NCBI GenBank assembly: GCA_018656645.1
Contig: JABHZL010000018.1
Location: 1-48,554 of the forward strand
From: Phycisphaerae bacterium
GTDB taxonomy: Bacteria; Planctomycetota; Phycisphaerae; Phycisphaerales; SM1A02
Direction of reading: 5' to 3'
DNA length: 48,554 nucleotides
Of the stretch, positions 1-9,429 are shown piece by piece. How positions within the stretch are numbered: position 1 is the stretch's first letter; every line of letters starts with the position of its first letter. The notes under the pieces were generated by a model, which was not told where the DNA came from, did not search any database, and worked only from the letters and a program-made list of their open reading frames with translations. A program made the position numbers and the translations under genes.

Positions 1-2
1 GT

Positions 3-179
3 CCTCCACTTTGTGTAACAGCGAAGCAAATGCACTGGCATCTCGAAGCTGGGGGGTCTACTTATATGGGTATGGCTTTTGATTTTTCATTTAATCCATC
101 TCATCGAAGGTTTGTTGTACAACAAATTACCCGCGCTGTAGCGATTCAACAGCGTGAGCAATTTCGCGCAACCGCATAA
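3..179 (+). CDS. C-terminal fragment of a truncated gene, possibly PilZ-like
   Basis: An open frame enters from the left edge and ends at a TAA at 177-179, giving 58 residues with no start codon in the window. The visible part contains GGSTYMGMAFDF and then FNPSHRRFVVQQI, followed by a basic, Gln-rich helix (AIQQREQFRATA). A short strand with a Gly-Met-x-Phe pattern followed by a helix ending in basic residues resembles the end of PilZ domains (c-di-GMP binding) that sit at a protein C-terminus. That resemblance is weak and from memory, so the function stays open. The gene is convergent with pabB, 73 bp away, and no terminator hairpin is visible between them. Confidence 0.5.
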   Translation, partial: PPLCVTAKQMHWHLEAGGSTYMGMAFDFSFNPSHRRFVVQQITRAVAIQQREQFRATA

Positions 180-252
180 TTATTGTCGCAAGCGATGGGA
201 ACACCACGATTGCCGATAGTTGGGAATTACCAGAATCGGACTTCGATACAGG

Positions 253-1566
253 TTAATGCTGCACAAACGGTGACGATCGAAGTACATTTGTTTTTACATG
301 TGATTCTTCGCACTCTTCCGATACAACAGAATCTGCAACGATCCCACATCCAGTTCCATATGTAAGTGATCCTTGGAAATTACTCGTTGAACCAGTTCCA
401 CGAAACGCAGCAGTTCGAATTGCTACATTAAGCAACATGGAGCCACCAATGATTCCTATCGAACCACAATACGCTCCACGAGCAGTCGTTTCAAGTTCAT
501 CGATAATTTGCATTGCCCTAATTTTTGGAGCACCTGTAATCGATCCAGCGGGGAATGTAGATTTGATAAGGTCATACGCTGAAGAATCGGATCGCAGTGT
601 TCCTTGAACTTCTGCAGTGCACTGCCATACTGTCGGATGTTGTTCAATTGCACGAGACTCCGTCACTTGCATGGAGCCAAACTCGCACACTCGCCCCAAA
701 TCATTTCGCATTAGGTCAACGATCATGTGTAATTCAGCAGCATCTTTGTCAGAATTCATTAACGTTTCGGGTGGGTCAGTAATCGGACGAGTTCCCTTCA
801 TCGGTCTTGAAATTACAGTTCTAGTTACACCATCAAATTGCAAAAACAATTCGGGGCTTAATGAGAGAAGGGAACGACAATCATCATCTGCAAATTCAAT
901 CCACGCGCCGAACCATCCACCGGGATCTGCAAGTGTGTCGAGCGAAGCACTGCGGATATCACCTGAAACATTCGATGAAAAACGCCGTGTAATATTTGCT
1001 TGAAAAATATCCCCTTTATGTATATATAGTTTCGTGCTATCTACTGCGTCGCCGAACTTGGCATCGCCATCTACATCAACCAATTGTCCAAACTTCAATT
1101 CTTGGTGTTCATCCCGAAGTACCGGTGGTTTAAATCCACCAACCGACCACCAACTATTGTCCTCCGCATCATGGACAAGGCACTGATCGCACCAAATAAA
1201 ATCAGCTAGCGGCCATTCTCTTTGTTTTGGTTTTGTAACACGCACCTCTGGTTCAAAACATTCGCCGAGTTCATACCCAAGATATCCAATCCAACCTGGA
1301 ACAAGAGACGTGTGTTTAATCGCATCTAGTTCGGTCTGGAATTCTGCCAAATCATGTTTGGATCGCAAGGTCATTCGCCTCCCAGTTGCTGGTGCAATGA
1401 TTGACCACCTAGACCATCGACTTTCACCATTTCCAGCAATTAAAGCGATCAAAGGCTCCTTTTTTGGCCATGATTTAGCAAGTTCAAAAGGAGTTTCTCC
1501 AAACTCAGGTAGACTGACAGCATCAGCAGGGAGAACACTAAATTGAGTCGAAGTTAGATGCGTCAT
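253..1566 (-). CDS. pabB: Aminodeoxychorismate synthase component I (PabB-like chorismate-binding enzyme)
   Basis: This 437-residue protein belongs to the anthranilate synthase I / PabB / isochorismate synthase family. Aminating chorismate, it would make 4-amino-4-deoxychorismate for folate in the cytosol, normally with a PabA glutaminase that is not in this window. The C-terminal chorismate-binding domain carries the family motifs SRPMKGTRP, DLMRNDLGRVC, FPAGSITGAPKIRAMQ and a final GCGIVADS. The N-terminal half is the more variable TrpE/PabB-type domain, with GWIGYLGYELGECFE. The Trp-feedback LLES-type motif of TrpE is not seen and there are no trp genes nearby, which favours PabB over TrpE. 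Length fits PabB (about 450). The ATG at 1566-1564 is preceded 12 nt upstream by TACACT. It is divergent from ppdK. TrpE remains the main alternative. Confidence 0.85.
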   Translation of the reverse strand: MTHLTSTQFSVLPADAVSLPEFGETPFELAKSWPKKEPLIALIAGNGESRWSRWSIIAPATGRRMTLRSKHDLAEFQTELDAIKHTSLVPGWIGYLGYELGECFEPEVRVTKPKQREWPLADFIWCDQCLVHDAEDNSWWSVGGFKPPVLRDEHQELKFGQLVDVDGDAKFGDAVDSTKLYIHKGDIFQANITRRFSSNVSGDIRSASLDTLADPGGWFGAWIEFADDDCRSLLSLSPELFLQFDGVTRTVISRPMKGTRPITDPPETLMNSDKDAAELHMIVDLMRNDLGRVCEFGSMQVTESRAIEQHPTVWQCTAEVQGTLRSDSSAYDLIKSTFPAGSITGAPKIRAMQIIDELETTARGAYCGSIGIIGGSMLLNVAIRTAAFRGTGSTSNFQGSLTYGTGCGIVADSVVSEECEESHVKTNVLRSSPFVQH

Positions 1567-1578
1567 GAGAATGTGGAG

Positions 1579-1584
1579 AGTGTA
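1579..1584 (-). promoter_or_regulatory. Putative -10 of pabB
   Basis: On the minus strand the hexamer TACACT lies 12 nt before the pabB ATG, in the context GAGGTACACT. No good -35 is visible. It is nearly back to back with the ppdK -10 at 1594-1599, so the two divergent promoters probably compete. Confidence 0.4.
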
Positions 1585-1593
1585 CCTCTACGG

Positions 1594-1599
1594 TATCAT
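1594..1599 (+). promoter_or_regulatory. Putative -10 of ppdK
   Basis: TATCAT in the context CGGTATCAT. Transcription would begin near 1606, giving a leader of about 30 nt to the ATG at 1635 (or about 14 nt to the ATG at 1620). No clear -35. Confidence 0.4.
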
Positions 1600-1634
1600 C
1601 CGCGCACTTGCGCTCAATTATGGAGAAATATTCA

Positions 1635-4316
1635 ATGGCCACTGCCACCGCAAAAAAGAAAAAATCAACTCGAAAACCAAAGATGACGTACTGTTGGGGA
1701 GCTCTCAAAACCGAGGGTAACGCCACACAAAAGCAGTTACTTGGCGGCAAAGGTGCCAATCTTGCAGAAATGACTTCGATTGGTTTGCCTGTTCCTCCTG
1801 GATTTACGATTCCAACAACAATGTGTGAAGCGTACTACAAAGAAGGTTCAAAAATGCCTCGTGGTCTAAATGAAGCCACGATCAAGGCTATCAAGCAACT
1901 TGAAAAAGAAACAGGTAAAAAATTCGGATCCAAAACAGACCCGCTCCTTGTATCCGTACGTTCTGGTGCCGCAGTCTCGATGCCTGGCATGATGGACACA
2001 GTGTTAAATCTTGGGTTAACTGATGACGCTGTACTTGGAATGATTGCACTTACAGATAACGCACGTTTTGGTTGGGATGCGTACCGCCGACTTATCAATA
2101 TGTTTGGCGATGTAGTCATGGGAATGGAGCACGAAGAATTTGAAAAAGAATTTGATAAAGTAAAAAAGAAACACAAAGTAACTTTAGATACTGAATTGTC
2201 AGCAGAAGGATTGAAAGAAGTTTGTGACCGGTATAAAAAAGTGTACCGACGTCATGTGGGAAAAGAATTTCCACAAGATCCAGTCAAGCAGCTAACGCTT
2301 TCAGTAGAGGCGGTTTTTCGATCATGGAATACACACCGCGCAAAAAGTTACAGGCAAATTAATGACATCACTGGTTTGCGAGGAACTGCTGTCAATGTTC
2401 AAGCGATGGTTTTTGGCAACATGGGCAACGACTGTGGGACAGGTGTTGCATTTACGAGGAACCCATCTACTGGGGAAGATACATTCTTTGGCGAGTTCCT
2501 AATCGATGCGCAAGGTGAAGATGTTGTTGCAGGCATTCGCACGCCAAAGCCAGTTTCTGAAATGAAGAAATGGAATAATCGTATTTATAATGAATTGCTC
2601 AAGGTCAAAAAGACACTTGAAAAACATTACAAAGACATGCAAGATATCGAGTTTACGATTGAACGCGATAAACTCTGGATGCTGCAAACAAGAACAGGTA
2701 AACGTACTGCAGCTGCTGCAGTAAAGTTGGCAGTTGATATGGTAAGAAGCCGGATGATCAAAAAAGACGAAGCATTGCTTCGTATTCCCGCAGGGGATCT
2801 TGTTCAATTATTGCTTCCAAGTTTTACAGCAAAAAGTAAACATAAAGTTAAAACGCTCGCTAAAGGTTTACCTGCCTCGCCGGGAGCAGTAACCGGAACA
2901 CTTGCGTTTTCGGCAGATGATGCGGTAATACGAGCTGAAGCAGGTGAGAATGTTTTGCTTGTTCGAAAAGAAACTTCACCAGAGGATATCGATGGTATGC
3001 ATCACGCTGTTGGTATTTTGACATCAACTGGTGGGATGACAAGTCATGCAGCAGTAGTCGCACGAGGTTGGGGAAAATGTTGCGTTGCGGGTGTATCTGC
3101 ATTACACATTGACGCTGTAAAAAAATGCGTAACAATAGATGGAAAAAAATACACTGAAAAATCAGTGCTCTCTATTGATGGTGGTACAGGCGAAGTAATG
3201 CTAGGTGCTGTTGAGAGACACGAACCAAAACTGAGTGGTGATTTTGACACGATTATGAATTGGGCAGATCAGAGAAGGCGAATGAATGTTCGAACAAATG
3301 CCGATTCTCCTGTGGATGCAAAGAGAGCGAGATCATTTGGTGCAGAAGGTATTGGTTTGACTCGAACAGAACACATGTTCTTTGAAGGGGATCGTATTCT
3401 CGCAATGCGAAGAATGATTCTTGCTGAAACGAAAGGCAAGCGCGAAGAGGCGCTCGCTCGTTTAATGCCATACCAGCGAGACGACTTTATTGGCATCTTT
3501 ACTGCAATGAAAGGTTTGCCTGTTACCGTCCGCTTACTCGATCCTCCATTGCACGAGTTTTTACCTCATGATCGAGCAGGTCAAAAAGAAGTTGCAGAAG
3601 CGATGGGCATTAAACCATCTCGAGTTAAACATCGTGTGGATCAGTTGCATGAATTTAATCCAATGCTTGGGCACCGAGGTTGCCGTCTTGCAGTGACGTA
3701 TCCAGAAATTTTAGTGATGCAAGTTACTGCTATTACTGAAGCAGTTATTGCGTGCAAAAGAAAAAGGATTGACGCACAGCCAGAAATTATGATTCCACTC
3801 GTTGGGATTGAAGAAGAGCTTGAACAACTTCGTGAACTTGCCGCTGAAACCATCGCAATGATTACGAAGAAGGAACGCTATAAAGGGAAATTGAACATTC
3901 CTATCGGAACGATGATTGAAATTCCACGTGCAGCAATTGTTGCTGAACAAATTGCAAAAGTTGCTGATTTTTTCAGCTTTGGAACGAATGACCTCACACA
4001 ACTTACGTACGGTTTTAGCCGAGATGATATTAATAGTTTCTTGCCTCATTATCTTGATTGTGGTGTTTTAGAACGTGATCCATTCCAAACTATTGATCGA
4101 GAAGGCGTTGGGAAACTTATTTCGATGGGTTGCCTTGGTGGCCGCAAAACAAATCCAAAATTGAAAATTGGCATCTGCGGCGAGCATGGCGGAGATCCAT
4201 CTTCGGTAGAATTTTGTCATGAAGTGGGATTAGACTATGTGAGTTGTTCTCCATTTCGTGTTCCAACTGCGAGACTCGCTGCAGCACAGGCAGTAATTAG
4301 GGAATCATTGCGATGA
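1635..4316 (+). CDS. ppdK: Pyruvate, phosphate dikinase
   Basis: PpdK interconverts pyruvate + ATP + Pi with PEP + AMP + PPi. The 893-residue length fits the roughly 880-residue family. The N-terminal ATP-grasp part starts with LLGGKGANLAEM and includes the SVRSGAAVSMPGMMDTVLNLG stretch. The central swivelling domain carries the phosphorylated histidine in GGMTSHAAVVARGWG (His471). The C-terminal TIM-barrel PEP/pyruvate domain has FGTNDLTQLTYG and the catalytic Cys in GICGEHGG (Cys848). The start was placed at the ATG of 1635 because a GGAG lies 9 nt upstream at 1622-1625. In-frame ATG 1620 and TTG 1608 are possible. A Lys-rich stretch follows the initiator. The stop overlaps the HIT gene start by ATGA, so the two are cotranscribed. 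Confidence 0.95.
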   Translation: MATATAKKKKSTRKPKMTYCWGALKTEGNATQKQLLGGKGANLAEMTSIGLPVPPGFTIPTTMCEAYYKEGSKMPRGLNEATIKAIKQLEKETGKKFGSKTDPLLVSVRSGAAVSMPGMMDTVLNLGLTDDAVLGMIALTDNARFGWDAYRRLINMFGDVVMGMEHEEFEKEFDKVKKKHKVTLDTELSAEGLKEVCDRYKKVYRRHVGKEFPQDPVKQLTLSVEAVFRSWNTHRAKSYRQINDITGLRGTAVNVQAMVFGNMGNDCGTGVAFTRNPSTGEDTFFGEFLIDAQGEDVVAGIRTPKPVSEMKKWNNRIYNELLKVKKTLEKHYKDMQDIEFTIERDKLWMLQTRTGKRTAAAAVKLAVDMVRSRMIKKDEALLRIPAGDLVQLLLPSFTAKSKHKVKTLAKGLPASPGAVTGTLAFSADDAVIRAEAGENVLLVRKETSPEDIDGMHHAVGILTSTGGMTSHAAVVARGWGKCCVAGVSALHIDAVKKCVTIDGKKYTEKSVLSIDGGTGEVMLGAVERHEPKLSGDFDTIMNWADQRRRMNVRTNADSPVDAKRARSFGAEGIGLTRTEHMFFEGDRILAMRRMILAETKGKREEALARLMPYQRDDFIGIFTAMKGLPVTVRLLDPPLHEFLPHDRAGQKEVAEAMGIKPSRVKHRVDQLHEFNPMLGHRGCRLAVTYPEILVMQVTAITEAVIACKRKRIDAQPEIMIPLVGIEEELEQLRELAAETIAMITKKERYKGKLNIPIGTMIEIPRAAIVAEQIAKVADFFSFGTNDLTQLTYGFSRDDINSFLPHYLDCGVLERDPFQTIDREGVGKLISMGCLGGRKTNPKLKIGICGEHGGDPSSVEFCHEVGLDYVSCSPFRVPTARLAAAQAVIRESLR

Positions 4317-4723
4317 CAACTCTTTTTGAAAAAATAATTAATGGCGACATTCCATGCCATAAAATTTATGAAGATAATCTTGTCTTTGCATTTCTCGACG
4401 TTGCTCCCCTAAGCAGGGGGCACACGCTTGTGATTCCAAAAGAAGCAGTGCCATTTATGCACGAACTGAGCGAAGCGTCGGGCGCTGCTTTGGGGAGCGC
4501 GCTTGTAAAAATTACTTCTGCTGTGATGAAAGCAACTGATGCAACTGCGTACAACATCTTGCAAAATAATGGCGAAGAGGCACATCAAGCAGTTGACCAC
4601 GTGCATTTTCACATAATTCCAAAATTTGGTGACAAGGGTCTCTCCATTGAGTGGGTTCCAGAGGAACTTGCGAATGGTGAAGCTTTAGCAACAGAAATAA
4701 CTAGTCATTTGACAAGTGCATAA
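4313..4723 (+). CDS. HIT (histidine triad) family protein
   Basis: This 136-residue protein shows the whole HIT fold: an N-terminal LFEKIINGDIPCHKIYED typical of Hint/HinT-type proteins, GHTLVIPK in the middle, and the histidine triad HVHFHIIP at about residues 96-103. HIT proteins are nucleotidyl hydrolases or transferases acting on AMP-linked substrates such as adenosine phosphoramidates. The exact substrate cannot be read from the sequence. It overlaps the end of ppdK by 4 bp, which implies translational coupling. A link with the AMP-forming PpdK is only a guess. The next gene has its own -10 at 4741. Confidence 0.92.
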   Translation: MTTLFEKIINGDIPCHKIYEDNLVFAFLDVAPLSRGHTLVIPKEAVPFMHELSEASGAALGSALVKITSAVMKATDATAYNILQNNGEEAHQAVDHVHFHIIPKFGDKGLSIEWVPEELANGEALATEITSHLTSA

Positions 4724-4740
4724 ATGACCCTCTTGTCAGG

Positions 4741-4746
4741 TATCAT
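4741..4746 (+). promoter_or_regulatory. Putative -10 of the kinase-WD40 gene
   Basis: TATCAT in the context CAGGTATCAT, 8 nt before the ATG at 4755. At this spacing the transcript would start at or next to the ATG, so it would be leaderless. There is no Shine-Dalgarno and no -35 at 17 bp; a TTGACA at 4709-4714 is 26 bp away, too far to be paired with it. Confidence 0.45.
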
Positions 4747-4754
4747 GAGAGTAC

Positions 4755-7700
4755 ATGACAGATGAACCAATTACAGAATCAGGAACAGATTCAGGTGAAA
4801 CTGATCCTCTAGCGGAAACATTCGATGGTGAAACCGCTGATTCTGCATGGCTTGATTCAAAAGTGGGGGCTCGGGGTGATGAATGGATCGGGAGTTTTAT
4901 TGGGCAGTTCGAGATCATCCGAGTCATTGGAACGGGGGGCATGGGCAATGTGTATGAAGCGAGGCAAACTAATCCGCACCGATCTGTTGCCATCAAAATA
5001 GTAAAATCAGCAGCAGCTTCTGACACAACATTGCAGCGTTTTGAAATGGAAAGCGAAATGCTTGCACGTTTGCAACATCCAGGCATTGCACAAGTGTATG
5101 AATCCGGTCATCAGGTTCATGATGGAAAGCCGTTACCGTTTTTTGCAATGGAATATGTTGCAGGAAGCCAATCAATTACTGAGTATGCTGACGAGTCAGA
5201 ACTCAGCACCAAGGACAGACTTGCACTTTTTTTGTTGGTGTGTGATGCAGTTCAATATGGACATGGACGGGGCGTTATACACCGTGATCTAAAACCATCA
5301 AACCTCCTCATCAACATCGCTGGCAGACCAAAAGTTATTGACTTTGGTGTTGCACTCTTTGCTGATTCAGATGAAGACCAAAACACGATGACCGCTGATG
5401 GTCGATTCGTTGGAACATTGCAATGGTCGAGCCCAGAGCAGTGTGGAGATGACCCCCACGATGTAGATGTGAGAACGGATGTCTATTCACTTGGTGTTGT
5501 GTTATATCAATTGTTGTTAGGTCAACTTCCCTATGAACTAAAAGGTGTTCCGCTTTACAAAGCTCCAGAAGTTATTCGTAACACGCCTCCTGCAAAACCA
5601 ACATCAATCAATCGTCATATACCAGTCGAGTTAGAATTTATTCTATTAAAGTCCTTGGTGAAGGAACGCGAGAATCGTTATGCCTCTGTTGCAGATTTTG
5701 GAGCAGATATTCGTCGGTATCTAATCGACGAACCAATTCACGCGAAACCTCCTTCAACAATATCAATTATTCGTTTGTATGCACGGCGAAATAAATTGAG
5801 ATTCCAAGCAGGTTTAATTGTTTTTATTGCAATCGTCGTTGGAATGATTGGGCTTTTGTGGGGATATATTGAAGCAGAGGTTGGTCAAAAGAAATTAGTA
5901 GAAGCGTTGAAAGTTAATAGTGAAACGCTTCTCATTTCACAACAGAATGAGTATGCTGCGCACCTTGGTACTGCACAAGTTGCAATGAGTAATGGATCTT
6001 GGTCGATGGCAAGCGAACAACTTTCCTTGACGAAGAATTTTCAGCGTGGATGGGAATGGGAATATTTAAATGCCGAAACAGATCAGTCTGTTTTGCAATG
6101 GCCTCTAGGTGATCGCCCAACAACAATTATCGCATTTAATTCCGGGGAACAAGTTGTAGTTGCAGTTGAAGATGGGCGCGTGCTCATTCTTGATGAAACA
6201 ATGAAAACGTCGTCCGATTTGTACATGGAGAGCAAGGTGCAAACGATTTCTCTTTTTAACGATGATTCTGGAATGTTCCTTGGTACTGTGGGAGGAGAAC
6301 TGGGTTTCTTGGATTTATCTGTCAATTCATTGACAATTAAACAGGCTGATTTTCCATCCTTTTCTGCTTCGGACATTCTTGAAGATAATAGTTTGTTAAC
6401 AGGTCACGCAGATGGCACTGTCCGCTTATGGAGTGCCGATGGCAAATATATCCACACCGTTTCTCAATTCAACAGTCTTGTGATGACTATCGATTGGAAT
6501 GCATCGTTGCAATTTGTTGCAGTTGGTCTAGTTGATGGAAGTGTGTACGTGGTAAGTTTGGACGGTGATCAGCCAATTAAACTTGGAACACATCACGAGA
6601 CAATTTTTGAGGTCAACTTTGTTGATAAACAGGTTCTTGCATCAGCTGGCGGAAGCGATGTGAAATTATGGGATGTTGAAACACTAAAACAAATCGCCAC
6701 AATAACACTAACAAGTGGAGACGCTATTGGGTTAGCAGTTGTTGGAGATTATCTACTAGTTGCCCACGATGATGGACGTATTACAACGTGGTCTATCTCG
6801 ACTCAACAACAAGTCGATACATTACTAGGGCATAACGATATCGTCTGGGGTGTGACAAAATTAGATGATCAACGAGCGGTCTCTGTTGGCAAAGATGGAA
6901 AAATACTTTGGTGGGAAATTGGACAGCCGCCCGTCACTGAAGTTAAAACTGATTCAGGCTTCCCTGCAGCAGATATCGTTTTTGTAGACGCTGATCATGT
7001 GGCTATTGTGTCTCATGTTTCAAGCAATTTGCAGATTACCAATATTTCTACTGGAAAAACAAATACTATCCCAACGCCAAGTTATGAAAAATTAACAACT
7101 GTTGATGCAGTCTTAGGCTCTCGTCTTGTTGTTACAGGTGATATATCAGGAACTGTGCGAACGTGGGACATAACTAAGGAAACAGCAGGGAATTCGCTTG
7201 GCGTGTTGGATTCTGAAATAGTATCTCTCACAGTTTCTAAGAACGGTAAATATGTAGCGGCAGGATCTTTGCATGGAGATGTTGGGGTCTGGGAACTAGA
7301 AACACATGACCGTATATTTGATACATCGTTTGACGGAAGTCTGATCCTTGATGTCGATTTTTCAGATGACAATAAAATGCTTTTTGTTTCTGCTTCCGGT
7401 AAAGAAGTAGTTGCATTTAACGTGACAAGTGGCAACAAGATTTGGTCAACGGGTGCAATTCAATCAGATATTTTCGTTGTCGATGTTGTCCCGTTTACTC
7501 ATAAGATCGTTACTGCAACTAGTCATGGTGTCGTTCAGCTTTTTAATTATAAAACAGGTGAAGTGGTGAAAACCATTCAGTCAAGGGGAGGTGGATTGAG
7601 AGACCTTTCAGTAATGCCAAATGGCAAACGACTGCTGTTAACAACACGAGATGGCGCAGTGCACGTGTGGGATCTTCACAGTTTTAAAAAAATAGTATCG

Positions 7701-7838
7701 TTGCCAGTGTCTCAAGAACTTGACGATATTGCTGTTTCTCCAGATGGGACACGTATTGCTGTAGGTAGTGGGTCGCCTTCAATTCACATCCTCGATAGTG
7801 TTTCAAGGGGCGATCGGATCAGGAATCAAAGGAAATGA
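4755..7838 (+). CDS. Membrane Ser/Thr protein kinase with C-terminal WD40 propeller
   Basis: This is a 1027-residue Hanks-type kinase. The catalytic domain (about residues 50-330) has the glycine loop GTGGMGNVYEA (58-68), the ATP lysine in VAIKIVK (Lys81), the catalytic loop HRDLKPSN (176-183) and DFG (196-198), so it should be active. A single transmembrane segment lies at about 352-373 (LIVFIAIVVGMIGLLWGYI). The rest (about 400-1020) is repeated WD40-type blades, for example DGTVRLWSADG, GSDVKLWDVE and GAVHVWDLHS, making one or two propellers. With kinase first, the propeller would lie across the membrane. An acidic 50-residue tail precedes the kinase. This architecture is very common in Planctomycetes. 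The stop overlaps nadC by ATGA. The ligand and targets are unknown. Confidence 0.92.
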   Translation: MTDEPITESGTDSGETDPLAETFDGETADSAWLDSKVGARGDEWIGSFIGQFEIIRVIGTGGMGNVYEARQTNPHRSVAIKIVKSAAASDTTLQRFEMESEMLARLQHPGIAQVYESGHQVHDGKPLPFFAMEYVAGSQSITEYADESELSTKDRLALFLLVCDAVQYGHGRGVIHRDLKPSNLLINIAGRPKVIDFGVALFADSDEDQNTMTADGRFVGTLQWSSPEQCGDDPHDVDVRTDVYSLGVVLYQLLLGQLPYELKGVPLYKAPEVIRNTPPAKPTSINRHIPVELEFILLKSLVKERENRYASVADFGADIRRYLIDEPIHAKPPSTISIIRLYARRNKLRFQAGLIVFIAIVVGMIGLLWGYIEAEVGQKKLVEALKVNSETLLISQQNEYAAHLGTAQVAMSNGSWSMASEQLSLTKNFQRGWEWEYLNAETDQSVLQWPLGDRPTTIIAFNSGEQVVVAVEDGRVLILDETMKTSSDLYMESKVQTISLFNDDSGMFLGTVGGELGFLDLSVNSLTIKQADFPSFSASDILEDNSLLTGHADGTVRLWSADGKYIHTVSQFNSLVMTIDWNASLQFVAVGLVDGSVYVVSLDGDQPIKLGTHHETIFEVNFVDKQVLASAGGSDVKLWDVETLKQIATITLTSGDAIGLAVVGDYLLVAHDDGRITTWSISTQQQVDTLLGHNDIVWGVTKLDDQRAVSVGKDGKILWWEIGQPPVTEVKTDSGFPAADIVFVDADHVAIVSHVSSNLQITNISTGKTNTIPTPSYEKLTTVDAVLGSRLVVTGDISGTVRTWDITKETAGNSLGVLDSEIVSLTVSKNGKYVAAGSLHGDVGVWELETHDRIFDTSFDGSLILDVDFSDDNKMLFVSASGKEVVAFNVTSGNKIWSTGAIQSDIFVVDVVPFTHKIVTATSHGVVQLFNYKTGEVVKTIQSRGGGLRDLSVMPNGKRLLLTTRDGAVHVWDLHSFKKIVSLPVSQELDDIAVSPDGTRIAVGSGSPSIHILDSVSRGDRIRNQRK

Positions 7839-8713
7839 TTGAAGATTATTCACAACTAATTACTTCAACATGGTGTGAAAAATTGATTGCTCGGTGTCTA
7901 GATGAAGATGGAGTTGCTGCGGGCGACGTGACGTCGGTTTCTATTGTAAATTCTAAAACGATTGGTTCCTTTGAGGTAAACGCAAGGCAACAAGGGGTGG
8001 TGTCAGGTTTACATGTCTTGATGCAAGCCACCCATTTGTTTGGCGACGTTGAATTACATCCGACATGTAAAGACGGTGATCGGGTGGATGGAAAAATCGC
8101 AACGATAGAAGGAAAAATGAATTCCATACTTACTGCCGAGCGAACTATTCTAAATGTTTTGGGATATGCAAGTGGTGTGGCAACACAAACTGCTACGTTT
8201 GTCGAAGCAGTACGTGGAACAAAATGTGAAGTTTGCGATACAAGAAAAACGACGCCCGGCTTACGTTTGTTAGACAAGTATGCTGTTGGTTGCGGCGGTG
8301 GCACGTTGCACAGACTTGGTTTGCATGATGCTGCTCTTTACAAAGACAATCACATTTCTGCAATTCCAATTGATGAATTAGGATCTCGTTTGAGAGATGC
8401 TATTACCCATGCAAGAGAAGACCGCAATTTATCATTTGTTGAAGTTGAAGTGGACACGATGGAACAATTTGCAATTGTTCTTGAACTCGATGTAGACATT
8501 ATTTTGCTAGATAATATGAACACTGCATTGTTAGAAGAAGCAGTGCATTTGAAGAATTCTAAATCACCAAACATCTTACTTGAGGCATCTGGTGGTATCA
8601 CGATTGATTCTGCAAGAGTGATCGCTGAAACAGGTGTAGACCGTATTGCAGTTGGCGGTTTGGTTCATCGTTCCCATTGGCTTGACATTGGACTTGACGC
8701 AATCGATGTGTGA
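7835..8713 (+). CDS. nadC: Nicotinate-nucleotide pyrophosphorylase (carboxylating)
   Basis: NadC converts quinolinate and PRPP to nicotinate mononucleotide, CO2 and PPi in de novo NAD synthesis. The 292-residue length is normal. Motifs are clear: LTAERTILNVLGYASGVAT, CDTRKTTPGLRLLDKYAV, GGGTLHRLGLHDA, YKDNHI, LLDNM and a final phosphate-binding EASGGITIDSARVIAETGVD. The start overlaps the kinase stop by 4 bp (ATGA) and the stop overlaps birA by 8 bp, so the three form a translationally coupled string. nadA and nadB are not in the window. Confidence 0.95.
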   Translation: MIEDYSQLITSTWCEKLIARCLDEDGVAAGDVTSVSIVNSKTIGSFEVNARQQGVVSGLHVLMQATHLFGDVELHPTCKDGDRVDGKIATIEGKMNSILTAERTILNVLGYASGVATQTATFVEAVRGTKCEVCDTRKTTPGLRLLDKYAVGCGGGTLHRLGLHDAALYKDNHISAIPIDELGSRLRDAITHAREDRNLSFVEVEVDTMEQFAIVLELDVDIILLDNMNTALLEEAVHLKNSKSPNILLEASGGITIDSARVIAETGVDRIAVGGLVHRSHWLDIGLDAIDV

Positions 8714-9413
8714 AGTTGCACGTTGGGAGTCGGATATTCGATGTGAAGGTCGTGTTGTCGTTCTTGCAGAAACTACTTCGACCCAAGATGCAGCGATCGA
8801 ACATAAATTGCAAGCGGGAGATGTGTGCGCAGCGTTACATCAAACTGCTGGCCGAGGTCGAAGGGGCAATGACTGGAACGCAAGTGGTGGCGTTTCAGTA
8901 ACGGTTGTATTAAATGAAGCTAAGGCGCAATTGCCTATTGCTGTGGCAGCAGTACTTGCTGAAAAATTAGACCCACTCATCGAGCAGCCAGTTGGCATTA
9001 AATGGCCAAACGATTTGTATGTTGCTCGTCATAAACTTGCGGGTATTTTGATTGAACAGCGTGCGGGAGTTTGCCTTGTTGGGGTTGGTGTGAATGTTCA
9101 AAAAAATAAGGCTCACAATGCAGTTTCTCTTTCAGAGTTAGGATCTAAAGTTGCACGAGCGTATGTTGCAAACCTAGTTGTATCTGCCATATTCTCAGCA
9201 ATCGATCTCGCCCCAGAATCTGCGATTTCCCTGTGGCAACCCCGCGATATCCTTGTTGGCACTATTCAAACCTTCATTTCTGATAATAAACCCATTACTG
9301 GCACTGTCCTCTCGATCAACCCCCTCCACGACCTTATCCTTCAAACTGTCAGTGGTCCTATCCCCCTAAACGCCCATTTGACCACCTGCCAACCCGACCA
9401 TAGCTCAACTTGA
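8706..9413 (+). CDS. birA: Biotin-[acetyl-CoA-carboxylase] ligase, catalytic form
   Basis: This 235-residue protein attaches biotin through biotinyl-AMP to the carrier protein of acetyl-CoA carboxylase. Family motifs are TTSTQDAA near the N-terminus, QTAGRGRRGNDW (the biotinyl-AMP binding GRGRRG loop), KWPNDLYV followed by HKLAGILIE, and VGVGVNV. There is no N-terminal winged-helix DNA-binding domain, so unlike E. coli BirA it should not be a repressor. The ATG at 8706 was chosen over a longer GTG-initiated frame from 8646 because the extra residues only read the end of nadC in another frame and the catalytic domain starts just after 8706. The C-terminal SH3-like part is short. It is the last gene of the nadC string. 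Confidence 0.9.
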   Translation: MCEVARWESDIRCEGRVVVLAETTSTQDAAIEHKLQAGDVCAALHQTAGRGRRGNDWNASGGVSVTVVLNEAKAQLPIAVAAVLAEKLDPLIEQPVGIKWPNDLYVARHKLAGILIEQRAGVCLVGVGVNVQKNKAHNAVSLSELGSKVARAYVANLVVSAIFSAIDLAPESAISLWQPRDILVGTIQTFISDNKPITGTVLSINPLHDLILQTVSGPIPLNAHLTTCQPDHSST

Positions 9414-9429
9414 CCGCGAGTCAATTTGG

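Noticed and set aside
8646-8705. Upstream start for birA
   Set aside because: The added residues overlap nadC in a different frame and lie before the conserved domain.
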